Shown: piece by piece, positions 42,054 to 50,030 of the stretch
How the letters are laid out: every line of letters starts with the position of its first letter
Numbering within the stretch: the stretch's first letter is position 1
Origin: Lachnospiraceae bacterium MC2017
GTDB lineage: Bacteria > Bacillota > Clostridia > Lachnospirales > Lachnospiraceae
Reading direction: 5' to 3'
Length of the DNA stretch: 56,161 bases
Assembly (NCBI GenBank): GCA_000701625.1
Contig: JNJK01000030.1
Location: 1-56,161, forward strand
Position numbers and translations under genes: made by a program
The notes under the pieces: model-generated
Told to the model about the DNA's origin: nothing
What the model saw: only the letters and a program-made list of their open reading frames with translations
The model's database searches: none

Positions 42054-42879
42054 GAATTTCCATCTGATAGGACTTTCGGTCTGAAAAAGGCCATGTGAGA
42101 GTTCGGGAAGAAACGAGGTTTAACTCGCCTTCCCGGGCTCTTTTTCTTATGTCATTCATACCCTGAAGCGCTCCCTCTACAGCGCCTATCGTATCAAAAG
42201 AAGAACGCTCACACCCAATGATGACACGCCCATGGGTCGCACGCAGCACCGCCTTATTAAATCTGGACGTGATAGCATCATTTTCTGTAGCGACACGGAT
42301 CGGCACCTTTATGTTCTGAGCACGTACGAGTTCCAGGAGTGCTGTCCATATCCATGCAGGCATATTGTTTAGCTGACTGTGAACGCCCAGTACCACTGAC
42401 ACGTCAAAACGGTCTTCACCAAAATCCGGTGTATATGTCTGTACATTTGCGTATATACTGTCAAGTTCCTCAATGACCGAAGGTACTATCTCCTCGGGGT
42501 TAAAGTCATATTTCATGCGACTCAATTCACTTGTGATCAAATTTATGTACTCATAGTAATCAGCGTCATCTATACCTGTGAAATCAGACTGATATATCTG
42601 TATCCTCGATGATTCCGAAAGCCCGTAATGCTGCAGCGCTTCATCCATGGCTTCGATATCCCGATCAAAAAGAGCAATGTTCTCAAAGTACCCGGACATC
42701 ACAGCGAGATCCAGATCAGCGCATCTGCCTGCTCCAAACACAGCGATACGGCTTCCTGCCGGTGACTGCGAGATAATATGCTCTGTTACACTGTCACGAT
42801 ATGTTTCCCACCTCGTATAAGCATCCGGTATGATCTGAGATCTTCTGAGCTCTGTAAGTATTTCTCTTGCGTTAGTCAT
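42034..42879 (-). CDS. Rossmann-fold protein linked to the AmmeMemoRadiSam operon, possible methyltransferase
   Basis: 281 residues, family not recognised. A glycine-rich loop SRIAVFGAGRCADLDLAVM near residue 43 followed by an acidic strand end (IALFDRD) resembles the SAM-binding motif I of class I methyltransferases, and FDVSVVLGVHSQLNNMP fits a motif IV-like strand. The later part has RVATENDAITSRFNKAVLRA. It starts 7 bp after the radical SAM gene, so it is the third gene of that operon. Its last 20 bp overlap the end of ddh. The methyltransferase idea is an inference from the glycine-rich loop only. Confidence 0.7.
   Translation of the reverse strand: MTNAREILTELRRSQIIPDAYTRWETYRDSVTEHIISQSPAGSRIAVFGAGRCADLDLAVMSGYFENIALFDRDIEAMDEALQHYGLSESSRIQIYQSDFTGIDDADYYEYINLITSELSRMKYDFNPEEIVPSVIEELDSIYANVQTYTPDFGEDRFDVSVVLGVHSQLNNMPAWIWTALLELVRAQNIKVPIRVATENDAITSRFNKAVLRATHGRVIIGCERSSFDTIGAVEGALQGMNDIRKRAREGELNLVSSRTLTWPFSDRKSYQMEILTADVL
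42099..42148 (+). terminator. ddh terminator inside the convergent gene
   Basis: On the plus strand GAG-TT-CGGGAAG (42099-42110) pairs with CTTCCCG-GG-CTC (42129-42140), with GAG/CTC inside, followed by TTTTTCTT. It begins 46 bp past the ddh stop and overlaps the coding end of the minus-strand neighbour. Confidence 0.85.
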
Positions 42880-42886
42880 GTTAAAC

Positions 42887-43792
42887 CTATATATTTCCTA
42901 GATGTACGTGTTTCAGATGTTTTAGAGCGACAGTCCCAAGTTTCCTCATCTTATCTATATCCGTGGGTTCCCTGTCCGTCATTCGGTACATAGGGAAAAA
43001 TCTCGTTAAATGAAGCGGGATATCCCGGCGTATCTCCGAAAGCCAGGATGATAGTTCCTCAATTTCTGCCTGCGAATCATTTTCTCCAGGGATAAGTAGC
43101 GTCGTAACTTCTATATGACAACACTCAGCGGCTCTTTTTATAAAATGCTTCACTGTCTCCAGATCCCCACCGCATTTTTTATAAAATCCATCGCTAAACG
43201 CCTTTAGATCTATATTCATGGCATCGATAAAAGGGAGTACCTCCTGTATCACATCTTCCGTGAAGCATCCATTCGATACAAGTACAGTTTTTTGTCCACT
43301 TTCATGCAGTTTCCGCGATACATCCCTAACAAATTCCCACGATACCAGTGGTTCATTATACGTGAAGGCAACGCCGATATTTCCGTTTTCTTTTTCTTCC
43401 TCAGCTATCTCTATAAGCCGCTCAGGAGAAACATCATATATCGGGATTCTTTGCTGTCTCACTCTGCTCTTTTCAGATAGTCTGTCCAATGAAGGATCAT
43501 CATAGTGACCATCTTCTCCGCACTGACTTATCTCATAATTTTGGCAAAAAGGGCATCGAAGATTGCACCCAAAGCTTCCAACAGACAAAATTTTGCTCCC
43601 GGGATAAAAATGCGCCAACGGTTTTTTTTCAATAGGATCGAGGGCTATGGATGTGACTTTCCCGTAATTTACCGAAACAGACTGTCCATTACGGTTTGTT
43701 CGCGAGCGGCAGTATCCGGTTTTATTCTCCGAAAGTTCGCAGTGATGAGGACAATATGGACATTTTACAGTATTTCCGGTCACATCGCTCAT
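42887..43792 (-). CDS. amrS: AmmeMemoRadiSam system radical SAM enzyme
   Basis: 301 residues. The radical SAM cluster motif is GCNLRCPFCQNYEIS near residue 75. An N-terminal Cys-rich segment (VKCPYCPHHCELSENKTGYC) precedes it, as in this family and in pyruvate formate-lyase activase relatives. Conserved blocks FTYNEPLVSWEF and NIDLKAFSDGFYKK follow. It is the radical SAM part of the AmmeMemoRadiSam system, whose substrate has not been established to my knowledge. It lies 18 bp after the fused Memo-AMMECR1 gene and 7 bp before the Rossmann gene. Confidence 0.92.
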   Translation of the reverse strand: MSDVTGNTVKCPYCPHHCELSENKTGYCRSRTNRNGQSVSVNYGKVTSIALDPIEKKPLAHFYPGSKILSVGSFGCNLRCPFCQNYEISQCGEDGHYDDPSLDRLSEKSRVRQQRIPIYDVSPERLIEIAEEEKENGNIGVAFTYNEPLVSWEFVRDVSRKLHESGQKTVLVSNGCFTEDVIQEVLPFIDAMNIDLKAFSDGFYKKCGGDLETVKHFIKRAAECCHIEVTTLLIPGENDSQAEIEELSSWLSEIRRDIPLHLTRFFPMYRMTDREPTDIDKMRKLGTVALKHLKHVHLGNI

Positions 43793-43810
43793 TGCAGTAC
43801 CTCACTCAAT

Positions 43811-45223
43811 CTATGATTCCACTGAATGTCTTGTTACAGTAAACCGCTCCAGCTCAACCTCTTCATCTTCGTCTATCCCGGCTTTTCTTTTTGCGATCGA
43901 TATCTGCTCCTCGACCGTATCCACACCCTCAAGGTCAGGGAGAAGTAAGCCGCGTCTTCTGCCGTTTGTCACGATGACACCGTACACTTTTGGATCGAGT
44001 TCTGCTTCAGAAGAGATCGGCTCTGTGGGATTAAGGACATCCACATTATATTCCAACGCTTCGAGTTCATTTTTTTGTACCGGATTGAATCTCGGATCGT
44101 AGTTTGATGCCGATACTGCATTACGGATTATCTCCTGCGCAAGACTCTCTTCCGTAGGCCCTGTCGTGCCAATACATCCCCGTAGCTGTCCGTATTTATG
44201 GAGAGAAACAAAAGCACCTGCTCTGCGGTTCAATAGTTCCTCCGGCAAACCTTCCGGTAGCTTTAGTACTGTCCCTGTTTTAACAAAATGCTCGACAGAT
44301 GCGCGGGCAAGACGGATATATGCATCTTCTTTTTCAAGAGCTACTTTTCTTTCTTCCTCTTTTTCTATGTCATATTTTTGCAGAAAAGCTCTGGTTTCAT
44401 CCTCTCCTAATGCTTTATATATGCATACTCCGTAACCCACTCCGGTCACGTCTTCATGAGTCAGTTTCTCTGTTTCTACAGCAGTCCTATCCAGTGCACC
44501 TGCCATCATGATAAAGGATCTGTGTCCGCATTCTGCCGCTTTGTCGCAGAAGCTCTCGCTAAACCGCATGAGTTCGATAAAGTTGCCGCTGCCCATGACT
44601 TCCATGATTCGTGCGTCATATTCCGGCCCCTCTTTTGAGAGACCGTATGGGCCGTTTTCTTTTAATTTATGCGACAGGTCTCCGCTCGCCACATACACGA
44701 CTTTTCTATGAAGGGCTTCTGCGGTATCACGTATCAACTGCCCTACCCTGTAATGTTCTCTAAAGGGAAGCCCTGATATGCCGATGCGGACCAACTTATA
44801 ATTTGGTGTGATCCCCGCTTCTTCATACGCTTCGTTTATGAATATCATAGGAATCATGGTTCCATGATCAAGACGTGGTTTTCTTTCTCCGCTTGTACCT
44901 GCAGGTATGCCTGTTTCAAAGGCTTTTTCGCTTAAAAGAGACACAAATTCCTCGTCATACTCTGCATCAACCTGTATTTCGGGCGCTCCAAATTCTGAAA
45001 AGCTGCCTGATGCGCGAGCTCCAGGCGACACATGAAAATAATCCGCATACATTACGGTATGCGGACTGGATATTACTATGGTATCGGGATTCATTGAAAC
45101 TACGGCACATGCCGCCTTTCGATAGGAATCGATAGTTGGCTGGATCGTCTTTTCAGAACCTTTTCCGACACCCGGAAGGATCATAGGTGGATGAGGAACC
45201 ATGATGGCACCGACAACTGACAT
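43811..45223 (-). CDS. Fused AmmeMemoRadiSam proteins B and A (Memo/LigB-like plus AMMECR1)
   Basis: 470 residues. Residues 1 to about 275 are the Memo domain, a relative of class III extradiol dioxygenases (VGAIMVPHPPMILPGVGKG, DTIVISSPHTVMYADYFHV, ASGDLSHKLKENGPYG with metal-type His). Residues from about 300 are AMMECR1 (IRLARASVEHFVKTG, RRAGAFVSLHKYGQLRGCIG, SNYDPRFNPVQKNELEALEY). In many organisms these are separate proteins; here they are one chain, which supports a physical complex. AAGGAGG is 6 bp before ATG 45221-45223; the longer frame would run into tRNA-Leu. A hairpin (45246-45292) sits between tRNA-Leu and this gene. Confidence 0.92.
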   Translation of the reverse strand: MSVVGAIMVPHPPMILPGVGKGSEKTIQPTIDSYRKAACAVVSMNPDTIVISSPHTVMYADYFHVSPGARASGSFSEFGAPEIQVDAEYDEEFVSLLSEKAFETGIPAGTSGERKPRLDHGTMIPMIFINEAYEEAGITPNYKLVRIGISGLPFREHYRVGQLIRDTAEALHRKVVYVASGDLSHKLKENGPYGLSKEGPEYDARIMEVMGSGNFIELMRFSESFCDKAAECGHRSFIMMAGALDRTAVETEKLTHEDVTGVGYGVCIYKALGEDETRAFLQKYDIEKEEERKVALEKEDAYIRLARASVEHFVKTGTVLKLPEGLPEELLNRRAGAFVSLHKYGQLRGCIGTTGPTEESLAQEIIRNAVSASNYDPRFNPVQKNELEALEYNVDVLNPTEPISSEAELDPKVYGVIVTNGRRRGLLLPDLEGVDTVEEQISIAKRKAGIDEDEEVELERFTVTRHSVES

Positions 45224-45245
45224 AAAAACCCTCCTTATATGTGAC

Positions 45246-45292
45246 GAGCAGGTAACTGTCAACTCGCCTGCTGCTCGCTTCAGTACCTGCTC
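45246..45292. other. Hairpin between tRNA-Leu and the Memo-AMMECR1 gene
   Basis: GAGCAGGTA-A-CTG pairs with CAGTACCTGCTC with one bulged A (12 bp). No T-run follows; it may process or partly terminate the tRNA transcript. Confidence 0.6.
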
Positions 45293-45309
45293 GATTCGTT
45301 TTTGATGAG

Positions 45310-45392
45310 TGCACCGGATGGGAGTCGAACCCACACGCCACGGGGACACAGGAACCTAAATCCTGCTCGTCTGCCAATTCCGACACCAGTGC
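45310..45392 (-). tRNA. tRNA-Leu (anticodon TAG)
   Basis: 83 nt on the minus strand: acceptor GCACTGG/CCGGTGC with discriminator A, anticodon stem CAGGA/TCCTG around TTTAGGT giving anticodon TAG, a long variable arm as in leucine tRNAs, and T-arm GTGGG-TTCGACT-CCCAT. CCA is not encoded. TATACT lies 13 bp upstream as a likely -10 box. Confidence 0.95.
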
Positions 45393-45451
45393 GAACCTAA
45401 ATAAGTATAACACAATTTTTTGTAATTGTGGTAGAATAGATGAAATTTGTA

Positions 45452-45608
45452 TGATGCCAGGGTCCAAAGGTATAAATCCGATTGTGCTTGCACAAGGAGG
45501 ATTTGTACCTTTGGACCCGCTAAACACGAGCAAGTAGCGTAATTACGCGGATTGCGAGTGTTTTAGAAGCGCGTGAGCTGCATAGCAGCGAAGCGATTCG
45601 TGGCATCA
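45452..45608 (+). ncRNA. Candidate cloverleaf-like structured RNA or DNA element upstream of the thioesterase
   Basis: The ends TGATGCCA (45452-45459) and TGGCATCA (45601-45608) pair perfectly and enclose three hairpins. The first (45460-45518) has a 13-bp stem GGGTCCAAAGGTA/TACCTTTGGACCC, a T-G pair, AAATCC/GGATTT, and an inner TTGTGC/GCACAA. The second (about 45521-45567) pairs CTAAACAC with GTGTTTTAG around GCGTAATTACGC. The third is GCTGC-ATA-GCAGC near 45578-45590. It ends 25 bp before the thioesterase start, next to its ribosome site. Whether it is transcribed is unknown. Confidence 0.5.
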
Positions 45609-45633
45609 GTAAGGTTCAAAGGAGTTTTTATTC

Positions 45634-46356
45634 ATGTTCACTTTTTCTTCTAAAATACGTTACAGCGAAGTTGGTCCCGACTGCATCCTGACACTTCCTG
45701 CTCTTGTTAATTACTTTCAGGACTGCTCAACTTTCCAGTCCGAAGGAACCTGCGGTTCGCTTGCCGCACTTAAGGAAAAAAACTGGGCATGGATGCTTTC
45801 CTCCTGGCAGATAGATGTTCTGCGCTACCCTAAACTCTGCGAAGACGTTATTATCGGAACGATCCCCTATGAACTTAGGGGGCTATTCGGCATGAGAAAT
45901 TTCTTTATGAAAACAGCTGACGGAGAAACTCTGGCCCAGGCAAACTCCATATGGGCGCTTATCGATCTGGAAAATAATCTGCCCATACAAATACCGGACT
46001 ACTTCGCGGAAGCCTATCCTATCGAGCCTCGTCTCGACATGGACTATGCTCCACGTAAATTGCCCTTCCCAAAGGAAGGCGAAAACCACTCTGTTGAGGA
46101 TATCACGGTTCGCTTAAGAGACCTTGACAGCAATCACCATATGAATAATGAGCAGTATATCCGTATGGCACTTGACTGCCTCAATGGAAAACTCCTGCAC
46201 CCGTCCCATATGAGAGCCGAGTACAGGAAACAGGCTTTCCTCGGAAATATCATCCATCCGGTCGTAAACGAGCGTACCGTTTTTGATCAAACGATTTATA
46301 CCGTCGGACTCAATAATGACGAAGGGAAAGCTTATTGCAATGTAATGTTTAACTAG
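45634..46356 (+). CDS. Acyl-ACP thioesterase (FatA/FatB family)
   Basis: Hydrolyses acyl-acyl carrier protein to release free fatty acid in the cytosol. 240 residues forming two hotdog domains: an N-terminal one beginning FTFSSKIRYSEVGPDCILTL and a C-terminal one with RLRDLDSNHHMNNEQYIRMAL, where Asn and His of the NxHxxN-type motif are catalytic. Bacterial family members of this size are common in Clostridia. AAAGGAG lies 9 bp before the ATG. It is monocistronic, preceded by the cloverleaf structure and followed by a bidirectional terminator. Confidence 0.92.
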   Translation: MFTFSSKIRYSEVGPDCILTLPALVNYFQDCSTFQSEGTCGSLAALKEKNWAWMLSSWQIDVLRYPKLCEDVIIGTIPYELRGLFGMRNFFMKTADGETLAQANSIWALIDLENNLPIQIPDYFAEAYPIEPRLDMDYAPRKLPFPKEGENHSVEDITVRLRDLDSNHHMNNEQYIRMALDCLNGKLLHPSHMRAEYRKQAFLGNIIHPVVNERTVFDQTIYTVGLNNDEGKAYCNVMFN

Positions 46357-46392
46357 AAAAATGCGACAGCCCTTAAAGCTGCCGCATTTTTC
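46357..46392. terminator. Bidirectional terminator between thioesterase and pepT
   Basis: AAAATGCG-A-CAGC pairs with GCTG-C-CGCATTTTT around a 7-nt loop. 46393-46461 shows nothing further. Confidence 0.88.
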
Positions 46393-46461
46393 TTTATCAC
46401 TATTTCAATCAATATTTGTGCTCGTACGATCAGTTTTTTTATCTTTATTGCCCTTACATCA

Positions 46462-47658
46462 TCACATAGTAGCGATATGTATCAGTGCTTCTGCGCTCTT
46501 TTCCATTTCCTGGATCGATGCGTATTCATATCTGCCGTGATAGTTGTAACCACCGGTCGGAAGATTCGGGCATGCAATACCTGCATTTTCACAAAGCATT
46601 GCTCCATCCGTACCGCCGCGGATCGGCTCATTTACAGGTGTAACTCCGACTTTCTTCATGGCTTCCATGGCATTTTCTACGAGATCCATATGATTCTTCA
46701 TTGCATCTGCCATGTTGTGGTACTGATCCTTTACTTCAGCACTGAATGTTCCCTCTCCGTACTTATCGTTAAGATAAGCTGTGATCTTCTTTATATTCTC
46801 TTTTCTTGCCGCAAAGAGTTCTGCATCATGGTCTCTGATGATGTAGGAAAGTTCTGCATTCTCCACATCGCCCTTCATGCTGTCAAGGAAATAAAATCCC
46901 TCGTATCCTTCTGTGTGTTCCGGAACTTCTACAGCAGGAAGCATGTTCTGGAACTCTATGGCAAGTGTTGAAGCGTTTTTCATGATATTCTTTGCGCTAC
47001 CCGGATGTACGCTTTTTCCTGTCACATGGATATGTGCAGAAGCTGCATTGAAGTTTTCATACTCAATGATACCGAGTTTTCCGCCATCAACGGTGTAGGC
47101 TTCCTTTGTACCAAATCTCTCTGCATCAAAGTAATCTGTTCCACATCCGATCTCTTCATCCGGTGTAAATGCAATGTGGATCGGACGGTGAGATACTTCC
47201 TTGTGTGTAAGGAGATATTCTGCGAGATTCATGATCTCTGCAACACCTGCTTTGTCATCGGCTCCGAGAAGTGTAGTTCCGTCAGTTGCAATGATGTCCT
47301 CACCGATATGGTTTAAGAGTTCCGGAAATTCCTCTGTTTTCAGGAGGAAATCCTCACCGTTATAATTCTCGATGATCCTGGGTTTTACATCTTTTCCTGT
47401 TACTGCCGGTGATGTATCCATGTGAGCGATAAATCCCAGCGGTGAACGGTCATCTCCCGGAATACGAGCATATACATAGCAGTGCTCTGTATCATAATAA
47501 ACATCGGAAGCACCCATACTTTTAAGTTCTTCATAGAGAACTTTCGCAAGATCATGCTGCTTTGCTGTAGACGGTGATGCACCTGTTTCTTCTGAAGACT
47601 GAGTATCGATCTTTACATATCTGAAAAAACGATCTATGAGTTCTTTGTTTTTTATCAT
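46462..47658 (-). CDS. pepT: Peptidase T (tripeptide aminopeptidase)
   Basis: Removes the N-terminal residue from tripeptides; a cytosolic M20B metallopeptidase with two zinc ions. 398 residues (usual about 405). Metal and catalytic motifs: GFIAHMDTSPAVTGKD near residue 75, TLLGADDKAGVAEIMN near 136, and FTPDEEIGCGTDYF near 170, with the terminal motif RGGTDGAMLCENAGIACPN. The RBS is AAAGGAA upstream of the ATG. It follows the metal ATPase by 20 bp on the same strand and may be read through from it. Confidence 0.95.
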   Translation of the reverse strand: MIKNKELIDRFFRYVKIDTQSSEETGASPSTAKQHDLAKVLYEELKSMGASDVYYDTEHCYVYARIPGDDRSPLGFIAHMDTSPAVTGKDVKPRIIENYNGEDFLLKTEEFPELLNHIGEDIIATDGTTLLGADDKAGVAEIMNLAEYLLTHKEVSHRPIHIAFTPDEEIGCGTDYFDAERFGTKEAYTVDGGKLGIIEYENFNAASAHIHVTGKSVHPGSAKNIMKNASTLAIEFQNMLPAVEVPEHTEGYEGFYFLDSMKGDVENAELSYIIRDHDAELFAARKENIKKITAYLNDKYGEGTFSAEVKDQYHNMADAMKNHMDLVENAMEAMKKVGVTPVNEPIRGGTDGAMLCENAGIACPNLPTGGYNYHGRYEYASIQEMEKSAEALIHIATM

Positions 47659-47678
47659 CTGTTAAATATTCCTTTCTT

Positions 47679-49562
47679 TCAATCCTTTACACGAAGCGCG
47701 CGCATGGAATTAAGGATGGCGATCACAGTGACGCCTACGTCACCAAATACAGCTTCCCACATATTTGCCAGACCAAGAGCACCAAGGATTATCACTGCAA
47801 ACTTTACCGCAAGTGCAAAAGTAATGTTCTCCTTGACGATCCTCATTGTCTTTCTGCCGATCTTAACTACAGAAGCGATCTTCCTTATATCATCATCCAT
47901 AAGAACGATGTCAGCAGCTTCTATCGCAGCATCTGAGCCAAGAGAACCCATGGCGATACCTACATCCGATCTCATGAGTACCGGTGCATCATTTATACCA
48001 TCTCCGACAAAAGCAAGTTTTTCGCTTCTTTCTTTTGTTTCAAGAAGTTTTTCTACCTCAGAAACTTTGTCTGCCGGCAAAAGTTCTGCGTGTACATCAT
48101 CTATACCGATCTCTCTCGCAACATTCTGAGCAGTTTCACGCCTGTCACCTGTGAGCATTACAGTCTTTCTGATACCGACCGATTTCATCTTTTTGATTGC
48201 CTCTGACGCTCCATCTTTTATGATATCTGAGATCACTATCGCTCCGACATATGCGCCGTCAGCTGCTACATATACGATTGTTCCATTTTCTGCATGCCCC
48301 GGAGCTTCTATGCCCTTTGCAGTCAGAAGTGCTCTGTTACCGAGAAAAATCTGTTTACCATCAACTACTGCCGAAAGTCCGTGTCCTGCCTCTTCCTTTG
48401 CGTCCTTAACGCGATTACTGTCGATAGTCTTTCCGTATGCTTCGCGAATCGACTGCGCTATGGGATGATCTGACATACTTTCTCCTATAGCGGCAATTTC
48501 AAGTATATCACCTTCTGATAAACCTTTCTCATTATCCGGTAAAATTTTTGTAACCTTAAATTCTCCCTTTGTGAGAGTTCCTGTTTTATCAAACACTATC
48601 GTCGTTGTTTCTGCTATTGCTTCCAGGAAATTTCCACCCTTAACGAGTACTCCCATTTTTGATGCAGCACCGATTCCTCCGAAAAAGCCAAGTGGAACTG
48701 ATATGACCAATGCGCACGGGCATGACACGATCAAAAAAATGCATGCTCTGTGAATCCAGTCTGCAAAACCTCCTCCGAAAATGATTGGCGGTATGATCGC
48801 GAGAAGAGCTGCTCCGATAGTGACTACGGGCGTATACCATCTGGCAAAACGAGTGATAAATTTCTCTACTTTTGCTTTCCTTGTAGCCGCATTTTCTACT
48901 AGTTCCAGTATCTTTGCAACTGTTGAGTCTTCATATCCCTTCGTGACACGTACTTTCAAGGTTCCCTTGTCATTTACACATCCGCTTATCACTTCATCAC
49001 CGACCGTTACCCTTCTCGGAACGTTTTCGCCTGTAAGTGCTGCAGTATTAAGGAAAGATTCACCCTCTGTCACTACTCCGTCTAACGGTACTTTTTCACC
49101 TGCACGGATCACTATCACATCATCAATTTCTACGTCTTCCGGATCTACTTCTTCTATAGTTCCGTCCTTTTCCAGATTTGCATATTCAGGAGCTATACTC
49201 ATCATTTCTGTGATCGATGCTCTGGACTTACCGACAGCATAGCTCTGAAAAAGTTCACCGATCTGATAGAAAAGCATGACCGCCGTTGCTTCCGGAAATT
49301 CGCCTATGGCAAACGCAGCAATAGTTGCTACTGCCATGAGAAAGCTTTCATCAAATGCCTGACCTCTGATGATATGTGTAAACGCCTTTTTCAGAACATC
49401 ATATCCGATAATGAGATATGGGATCACATAGAGCACAAGCCTTACAGGCTCGGAAACACCGTAACTGCTTAGCGTACCTGCTTTATCTAAAATAAAAATC
49501 GCGAAGAAGATTATCAACGTTACTATTATGCGATTTCTGGTCTTTATCATTTTCTTATTCAT
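47679..49562 (-). CDS. P1B-type heavy-metal ATPase (Zn/Cd/Pb export type)
   Basis: Pumps Zn(II), Cd(II) or Pb(II) out of the cell. 627 residues with the membrane metal site SCPCALVISVPLG, phosphorylation motif FDKTGTLTKGE, actuator motif ALTGENVP, ATP-binding HP in MSDHPIAQSI, and GDGINDAPVLMRSDVGIAMG (in parts). No N-terminal metal-binding domain is fused; a free 71-residue HMA protein is encoded upstream, which may supply metal. CPC with no Cys/His-rich tail points to the CadA/ZntA group. AGGAG lies 7 bp before the ATG. A structured repeat lies directly upstream. Confidence 0.93.
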   Translation of the reverse strand: MNKKMIKTRNRIIVTLIIFFAIFILDKAGTLSSYGVSEPVRLVLYVIPYLIIGYDVLKKAFTHIIRGQAFDESFLMAVATIAAFAIGEFPEATAVMLFYQIGELFQSYAVGKSRASITEMMSIAPEYANLEKDGTIEEVDPEDVEIDDVIVIRAGEKVPLDGVVTEGESFLNTAALTGENVPRRVTVGDEVISGCVNDKGTLKVRVTKGYEDSTVAKILELVENAATRKAKVEKFITRFARWYTPVVTIGAALLAIIPPIIFGGGFADWIHRACIFLIVSCPCALVISVPLGFFGGIGAASKMGVLVKGGNFLEAIAETTTIVFDKTGTLTKGEFKVTKILPDNEKGLSEGDILEIAAIGESMSDHPIAQSIREAYGKTIDSNRVKDAKEEAGHGLSAVVDGKQIFLGNRALLTAKGIEAPGHAENGTIVYVAADGAYVGAIVISDIIKDGASEAIKKMKSVGIRKTVMLTGDRRETAQNVAREIGIDDVHAELLPADKVSEVEKLLETKERSEKLAFVGDGINDAPVLMRSDVGIAMGSLGSDAAIEAADIVLMDDDIRKIASVVKIGRKTMRIVKENITFALAVKFAVIILGALGLANMWEAVFGDVGVTVIAILNSMRALRVKD

Positions 49563-49577
49563 AAAAATCTCCTACTT

Positions 49578-49656
49578 AACAAGGAATCCGACTTTGTCGG
49601 ATTCTTCGCGAAAACGCGGGAGCCGTAGGCTCTTCCTATCCGCGCGCGTCGCATCC
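49578..49656 (-). repeat. Second structured repeat family, copy 2 (upstream of the metal ATPase)
   Basis: A 79-bp block about 85% identical to 30218-30295. On the minus strand: GAGCC-TAC-GGCTC, CGCG-TTTT-CGCG and GAATCCGAC-AAA-GTCGGATTC. The last pairs perfectly here where copy 1 has a G-T pair. It ends 16 bp from the ATPase start. Confidence 0.8.
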
Positions 49657-49659
49657 CAA

Positions 49660-49745
49660 TGCACGTAGTGCATTTTTAACTTATAGGAATTCCAACGGAA
49701 TTTCTATAAGTTAAAACAGGCAGAGACTTTTTTGTCTCCGCCTGT
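49660..49745. other. Three further hairpins in the gap between HMA and ATPase genes
   Basis: ATGCAC-GTA-GTGCAT (about 49660-49674). A 20-bp stem (49674-49693 with 49697-49716, one G-T pair) around AAC. CAGGC-A-GAGAC with GTCTC-C-GCCTG (49718-49744); on the minus strand TTTTAAC follows this last one, so it can terminate the arsR-HMA transcript. Confidence 0.75.
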
Positions 49746-49777
49746 CGATTCTTTTTGATACAGAGCGGATTCTACGA

Positions 49778-49993
49778 TTAGATCGTGATCACTGTATCCG
49801 GCTCAATCCTCTTTGCCTCTTTTACTACCTTCTCAAGTACTGAATCAAATTCGCTTTCGTCCGCTACCAAAGTAAGTTTCTGAGTAAGGAAATTTACTGT
49901 TGCATCCTGTACTCCCTCGACCTTCTTGATAGCATCCTCGAGCTTTGCTGCACAATTTGCACAATCAACTTCACAAGCAAATTTTTTCTTCAT
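49778..49993 (-). CDS. Small heavy-metal-binding (HMA/CopZ-like) protein
   Basis: 71 residues, ferredoxin-like HMA fold. The N-terminus MKKKFACEVDCANCAAKLED has the metal-binding CxxC as CANC, followed by KKVEGVQDATVNFLTQKLTL. Free HMA proteins deliver or bind soft metals. Its place between an ArsR/CadC regulator and a P1B ATPase lacking its own HMA domain suggests it replaces the missing N-terminal domain. Spacing to arsR is 37 bp. A ribosome site (GGAG) precedes the ATG. Confidence 0.92.
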   Translation of the reverse strand: MKKKFACEVDCANCAAKLEDAIKKVEGVQDATVNFLTQKLTLVADESEFDSVLEKVVKEAKRIEPDTVITI

Positions 49994-50030
49994 AACATTT
50001 CTCCTTTATAAATGCCAGTTCATATCTGAC

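Noticed and set aside
45224-45349. Longer N-terminus for the Memo-AMMECR1 fusion
   Set aside because: It would translate through tRNA-Leu; the ATG at 45221-45223 has a perfect AAGGAGG site and starts with the Memo signature.
45460-45518. Simple intrinsic terminator for tRNA-Leu or thioesterase
   Set aside because: The hairpin is long but has no T-run on either strand, lies upstream of both genes, and is enclosed by a further stem, so it is better treated as part of a larger structure.
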